A stretch of 25,075 nt of DNA from IMG/VR virus record IMGVR_UViG_3300023174_000600, positions 1 to 25,075 of that record; one strand, written 5' to 3'. Of the stretch, positions 23,062-25,075 are shown piece by piece. This stretch comes from a virus. The position numbers and the translations under genes are program-made. A model generated the notes under the pieces. It was not told the origin of the DNA. It saw nothing but the letters and a program-made list of their open reading frames with translations, and did not search any database. Position 1 is the stretch's first letter; each line of letters starts with the position of its first letter.

Positions 23062-23139
23062 GGTAGACAGATAGCCTTTAATTGTCTAACTATAAAGTAA
23101 ACGTTTATTCTTGGACAGACTATCCCCCAACTGTCTACC
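23062..23139. repeat. TAGACAG/CTGTCTA half-site array
   Basis: GGTAGACAG (23062-23070) and CTGTCTACC (23131-23139) form a 9-bp perfect inverted pair. Related half-sites TTGTCTAAC (about 23082-23090) and GGACAGACTATCC (about 23113-23125) lie between them. This suggests repeated binding of one protein across about 80 bp. Confidence 0.45.
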
Positions 23140-23156
23140 ATTAAGGGGGGCACAGT

Positions 23157-23226
23157 TAATTCTCAGGAAGTTCACAGGAAGTTCTAAGGTTATCCATGCC
23201 TGTATGTCTCAGATAATTCTCAGGAA
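23157..23226. repeat. CAGGAA direct repeats
   Basis: TAATTCTCAGGAA occurs at 23157-23169 and again at 23214-23226. CAGGAAGTTC occurs in tandem at 23164-23173 and 23175-23184. With spacing of 11 and 57 bp they look like iterated protein-binding sites next to the first rightward promoter. Confidence 0.5.
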
Positions 23227-23240
23227 ACTCTCAGACTAGG

Positions 23241-23256
23241 TGTGATGTACTTCACA
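23241..23256. promoter_or_regulatory. CRP/GlxR-type operator
   Basis: TGTGATGTACTTCACA fits the actinobacterial GlxR/CRP consensus TGTGANNTANNTCACA at all twelve fixed positions. It is centred about 53 bp before the predicted start of the first rightward promoter. A host cAMP-receptor-type regulator could bind here. Binding is inferred from the consensus only. Confidence 0.6.
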
Positions 23257-23266
23257 CGTTTTCGAC

Positions 23267-23295
23267 TTGACACGCCTAGTCTTGTGGGGTATTGT
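23267..23295 (+). promoter_or_regulatory. Rightward promoter P1
   Basis: TTGACA (23267-23272), 17-nt spacer and TATTGT (23290-23295) give a predicted transcript start near 23302. The transcript immediately meets a GGGGG-CGAA-CCCCC hairpin (23314-23327) and no gene, so it may be attenuated or produce a short RNA. Confidence 0.6.
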
Positions 23296-23368
23296 TGTCC
23301 TTGTCATCAGATAGGGGGCGAACCCCCCAACAGATAACAAGCAGGACACGCCGTCAGTCGTGGGTAAC

Positions 23369-23397
23369 TTGACAAGCAAGTCGAAAGGTAGTAAAGT
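23369..23397 (+). promoter_or_regulatory. Rightward promoter P2 with operator dyad
   Basis: TTGACA (23369-23374), 17-nt spacer and TAAAGT (23392-23397). An 8-bp perfect inverted repeat, GAAAGGTA (23383-23390) and TACCTTTC (23397-23404), brackets the -10 box and predicted start, as a repressor site would. The downstream stretch to 23540 has no gene but strong potential RNA structure. Confidence 0.65.
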
Positions 23398-23403
23398 ACC
23401 TTT

Positions 23404-23540
23404 CACAAGTCGAACCCCTAGCAATAGGGAGCGTCCCGACTTGACAAGTCAATAAGTGCAAGGGTGTCGCGAGTCTCGACTCGCTTACTGGTAGAAGTGT
23501 CTCGGACATGGTAAGCACGACACGCCCGACACCCTGCACA
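23404..23540 (+). ncRNA. Candidate structured non-coding RNA from P2
   Basis: Predicted transcript of P2. It holds CCCTA-GCAA-TAGGG (23416-23429, GNRA-type loop) and GACTT-GAC-AAGTC (23438-23450). A long closing stem, TGC plus AGGGTGTC (23457-23468), pairs with GACACCCT plus GCA (23528-23538) around a one-base bulge. Inside that stem are GCGAGT-CTCG-ACTCGC (23469-23484) and an arm closed by TTAC/GTAA with GTGTC-TCG-GACAT at its tip (23497-23509), giving a multi-branch fold. No start codon with a ribosome site lies inside. It is not a tRNA, since there is no T-arm or anticodon arm. No RNA family is recognised. Confidence 0.45.
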
Positions 23541-23542
23541 AC

Positions 23543-23571
23543 TTGACAAGCAAGTGAAAGTGTAGTAAAGT
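23543..23571 (+). promoter_or_regulatory. Rightward promoter P3
   Basis: TTGACA (23543-23548), 17-nt spacer and TAAAGT (23566-23571). The core ACTTGACAAGCAAGT is identical to P2. The start near 23578 falls after the ATG at 23572, so translation of the next gene must begin at 23605, where a ribosome site is present. Confidence 0.75.
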
Positions 23572-23604
23572 ATGACTCACAACTTAACGAAAGGACAGAT
23601 AGAC

Positions 23605-23904
23605 ATGACTTACAACCCCTATGGGGGTTTAGGTAGTATCGTAGTTACGCCACGCAAGGTTCAAGCAACCGATAGACGCTTGGGCACTATGGGGGCACGA
23701 CTAACCGACACTAAGCATGGCAAGGCTGTACGCCGTACACGCCCACGCCACGCTGTAACGACCAACCGACCAAAGGTTGAGCGTGTGCTACCAACCCTAA
23801 GCGAACACGAACAGGAACGCCTAGCGCGTATCCTTGCACTAGCCGAACGCGAACGCGAGTTCCGCGCCACGCTCCCAAGCGTCCACATAGACGCGAACGA
23901 CTAG
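23605..23904 (+). CDS. Small Arg-rich hypothetical protein
   Basis: This is a 99-aa protein beginning MTYNPYGGLGSIVVTPRKVQ. ATG 23605 is chosen because AAGGACA precedes it and the earlier in-frame ATG (23572) lies at the promoter's -10 edge, upstream of the predicted transcript start. The middle is rich in Arg/Thr (KAVRRTRPRHAVTTNRPK). The end forms a charged helix (LSEHEQERLARILALAEREREF, shown here as one predicted coil, about residues 66-87). The basic middle suggests nucleic acid binding. It is the first protein gene of the rightward module. Function is not recognised. Confidence 0.78.
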   Translation: MTYNPYGGLGSIVVTPRKVQATDRRLGTMGARLTDTKHGKAVRRTRPRHAVTTNRPKVERVLPTLSEHEQERLARILALAEREREFRATLPSVHIDAND

Positions 23905-23910
23905 AATTAC

Positions 23911-23955
23911 GCCACGCCTAGCGATAGGCTACATAGGTTCACGACCTAGCGTGGC
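23911..23955 (+). terminator. Hairpin after the Arg-rich gene
   Basis: GCCACGC (23911-23917) pairs with GCGTGGC (23949-23955) around a 31-nt loop that itself holds TAGGT-TCACG-ACCTA. It starts 7 nt after the stop codon and ends 8 nt before promoter P4, as a terminator or promoter-insulating structure would. No T-run follows. Confidence 0.4.
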
Positions 23956-23962
23956 ACTAGAC

Positions 23963-23991
23963 TTGACAAGGTGTTGAGTCTATGGTAGGCT
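23963..23991 (+). promoter_or_regulatory. Rightward promoter P4
   Basis: TTGACA (23963-23968), 17-nt spacer and TAGGCT (23986-23991). The TAGGCT -10 box is of a type seen in actinobacterial sigma-A promoters. It should drive the three small genes that follow from 24022. Confidence 0.65.
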
Positions 23992-24021
23992 ACGCCTATC
24001 AAACTAGAGAGAGGTAATCGC

Positions 24022-24144
24022 ATGGCACTCGTTCGTGACGTGGTCAAGGTGACCATTAAGGAATTAGGGTTCAGCAAGGTTGAGCCTGTGTCCAAGCAAG
24101 ATTGGCAGATTGTGAATAACTATCTGCTTGAGAGGTGTAAATAA
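24022..24144 (+). CDS. Tiny hypothetical protein (40 aa)
   Basis: The product reads MALVRDVVKVTIKELGFSKV, then EPVSKQDWQIVNNYLLERCK. AGAGAGG lies about 10 nt before ATG 24022, which is 31 nt after promoter P4's -10 box. The stop overlaps the next ATG (TAATG at 24142-24146). An amphipathic helix pair is likely. Too short for family recognition, but promoter, ribosome site and coupling support it as a gene. Confidence 0.7.
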   Translation: MALVRDVVKVTIKELGFSKVEPVSKQDWQIVNNYLLERCK

Positions 24145-24284
24145 TGACACTCTCAACTAGCGACATGTTCGCACTTATGATAGCGTTGCTATCGGTGAAC
24201 ATGGTACTATTGGTAGCGTTCCGTAGAGTGTACGTATTAGAGCGTAGACTCCGTAGATACGAAGGCTACTATGACGCACGATAA
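24144..24284 (+). CDS. Small single-pass membrane protein (46 aa)
   Basis: The protein opens MTLSTSDMFALMIALLSVNM. Residues 8-26 form one hydrophobic segment. A strongly basic tail follows (RRVYVLERRLRRYEGYYDAR), which by the positive-inside rule puts the C-terminus in the cytoplasm. It is coupled to the previous gene by TAATG and overlaps the next by 14 nt. Candidate roles are membrane-linked host takeover or superinfection exclusion. It is not in a lysis cassette, so a holin call is unsupported. Confidence 0.7.
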   Translation: MTLSTSDMFALMIALLSVNMVLLVAFRRVYVLERRLRRYEGYYDAR

Positions 24285-24459
24285 CCTACTATTGAACCTT
24301 ACACAACGTGAGGTTGAGGTAATCCGCATGGCACTACGCCTACAAGAGGACAACCATAAGCGCAACGATTTCCCTAGCCTAGTGCTAGAGGTACAAGACT
24401 TGCGCTCCAAGATTGCAGACATGATTATTGACAACGCTAGAGAATTGACAAGGGCATAA
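24271..24459 (+). CDS. Small helical protein (62 aa)
   Basis: The protein reads MTHDNLLLNLTQREVEVIRM, then ALRLQEDNHKRNDFPSLVLE, then VQDLRSKIADMIIDNAREL and TRA. It is almost wholly helical with heptad-like spacing, so dimerisation is likely. GAAGG (about 24261) gives a ribosome site inside the previous gene, and ATG 24271 overlaps it by 14 nt. Promoter P5 begins within its last codons. No known family is recognised. Confidence 0.75.
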   Translation: MTHDNLLLNLTQREVEVIRMALRLQEDNHKRNDFPSLVLEVQDLRSKIADMIIDNARELTRA

Positions 24460-24473
24460 CACTATGCTATACT
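24445..24473 (+). promoter_or_regulatory. Rightward promoter P5
   Basis: TTGACA (24445-24450), 17-nt spacer and TATACT (24468-24473) make the best match to the sigma70/sigma-A consensus in the window. Start near 24480, 27 nt ahead of the zinc-knuckle gene. Confidence 0.75.
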
Positions 24474-24506
24474 ACAACTACAAGATGACGAGAGGGGGTG
24501 AGATAC

Positions 24507-25075
24507 ATGGAGAATGATGACAACACTAGAGAGTGTACGACTTGCTCTAGTACGATAGATGACGGTGACGAGATAGTCATGAACGAGCACGCTTACTGCA
24601 CAGATTGTGTGTTTGTATGTGAGGATTGTAGTGACGTCAGAGATAGCGAACAGCGCATAAGCGTTGGCGTTATGAGTTACTGTGAGGATTGTGCTAGTTA
24701 CTGTCAGCGTTGCGAGGACGGCATGGACAATGACTCTAGTCGCACAGTAGACAGAGACGAGTCATGGTGTGAGTATTGCTGGGAGAATTACAGTTACTAT
24801 TGCGACTCATGTTCTGAGTCGTACTCAGGTGATTGTACTTATGTACAGGATACGCCATACTGTGAGCGTTGCTATGAGTCAGAGTGTTACTGGTGTGAGG
24901 ATTGTGACGAGAGTTACACCAACGATAACTCTTGCGATTGTCGTAACAACGATAACGATAGGTGCTGTCGTGGGTATCGTAGTAATGGTACTATTCACGA
25001 CTACTCATGCAAGCCTGACCCTATGTTTAAGGGTAAGAGCAAGCACAACATGTATCTAGGCTTCGAGTTAGAGAC
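24507..25075 (+). CDS. Zinc-knuckle array protein with amidoligase-like domain start (partial)
   Basis: The gene opens at ATG 24507 behind a strong AGGGGGTG ribosome site and runs off the right edge after 189 codons. Residues 1-150 carry 25 cysteines in all, with nine CxxC pairs (e.g. ECTTC, YCTDC, VCEDC, YCEDC, YCQRC, WCEYC, YCDSC, YCERC, WCEDC), a LIM- or treble-clef-like series of zinc knuckles. After a Asn/Asp linker comes HDYSCKPDPMFKGKSKHNMY followed by LGFELE. The Y-L-G-F-E-L-E run is the opening strand of phage amidoligase-family enzymes (ATP-dependent amide-bond forming, glutamine synthetase-like). I infer a multi-zinc-finger amidoligase under P5. Catalytic residues lie outside the window. 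Confidence 0.85.
   Translation, partial: MENDDNTRECTTCSSTIDDGDEIVMNEHAYCTDCVFVCEDCSDVRDSEQRISVGVMSYCEDCASYCQRCEDGMDNDSSRTVDRDESWCEYCWENYSYYCDSCSESYSGDCTYVQDTPYCERCYESECYWCEDCDESYTNDNSCDCRNNDNDRCCRGYRSNGTIHDYSCKPDPMFKGKSKHNMYLGFELE

Larger units (their letters stand above)
22678..23604. other. Gene-poor divergent control region (about 925 nt)
   Basis: No convincing gene lies here. Short open frames overlap the promoters and lack ribosome sites. The stretch contains an AT-rich run (22741-22766, TATA repeats), several hairpins, a 14-bp perfect palindrome, tandem repeats, an inverted TAGACAG array, a CRP-like operator and three rightward promoters. It separates the leftward late operon from the rightward small genes, and is the best candidate in the window for replication origin and early/late switch sequences. 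Confidence 0.7.

Noticed and set aside
23236-23539. Two short minus-strand frames in the control region
   Set aside because: They cover the promoters P1 and P2 and the repeats, have no ribosome site, and their translations look like random sequence.
23911-23956. tRNA-like 7-bp stem with a TTCACGA loop
   Set aside because: Only 31 nt separate the stem halves, too short for D and anticodon arms. The inner stem leaves a 5-nt loop, not a T-loop.
24769-25059. 96-codon plus-strand frame
   Set aside because: It is in a different frame of the zinc-knuckle gene. The Cys-rich frame from 24507 has the promoter, ribosome site and domain pattern.

Overview
The window looks like the late (virion) module and the first part of the divergent, probably early, module of a tailed bacteriophage. 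No bacterial housekeeping gene, tRNA, integrase or insertion sequence was seen. Twenty-seven genes, the leftmost cut by the window edge, run leftward on the minus strand from the terminase (start 22677) to position 1. After a gene-poor regulatory stretch (about 22678-23604), five small genes run rightward on the plus strand, the last cut by the right edge. Order: terminase large subunit, two small basic proteins, portal, a proteasome/HslV-like protease, a disordered small protein, a 1633-aa giant protein plus two ~420-aa helical proteins, scaffold, N4-gp56-type major capsid protein, two small proteins (one zinc-binding), seven tiny Lys-rich basic proteins, a triplicated LamG-like lectin protein of 1011 aa, an adaptor-like protein, a repeat-containing fibre, a thrombospondin-like Cys/Thr-rich protein, a zinc-knuckle protein and a partial glycosyltransferase-like gene. 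No tail-tube, sheath or classical tape-measure gene is visible, so a short-tailed (podovirus-like) particle with an internal-virion/ejection set (417, 419 and 1633 aa) is the most economical reading, but it is an inference.

Host: the sequence is AT-leaning in the late module. The protein families resemble those I know from actinobacteriophages and from aquatic phage metagenomes. A palindrome at 23241-23256 fits the actinobacterial CRP/GlxR consensus exactly. I therefore suggest an actinobacterial host, possibly a low-GC aquatic lineage. No nucleotide match was tested.

Layout: late genes are packed with 1-nt TAATG/TAGTG stop-start overlaps or gaps of a few bases, so they form one translationally coupled operon. 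Gaps occur around the capsid gene (a 7-bp hairpin downstream of it, a strong GGAGGTGA ribosome site upstream) and between the ejection genes and the scaffold (124 nt). The 22678-23604 stretch holds AT-rich DNA, several hairpins, tandem and inverted repeats (possible origin or operators), a CRP-like site and three sigma70-type promoters. Two more promoters lie further right. All five have TTGACA-type -35 boxes and exactly 17-nt spacers. The first two promoters read into DNA with no obvious gene but with strong potential RNA structure.

The points most worth following are: the Ntn-hydrolase (HslV-like) protein sitting where a prohead protease is expected; the host-type CRP/GlxR operator ahead of a phage promoter; the structured non-coding segment 23457-23538; and the zinc-knuckle array joined to an amidoligase-like start at the right edge.
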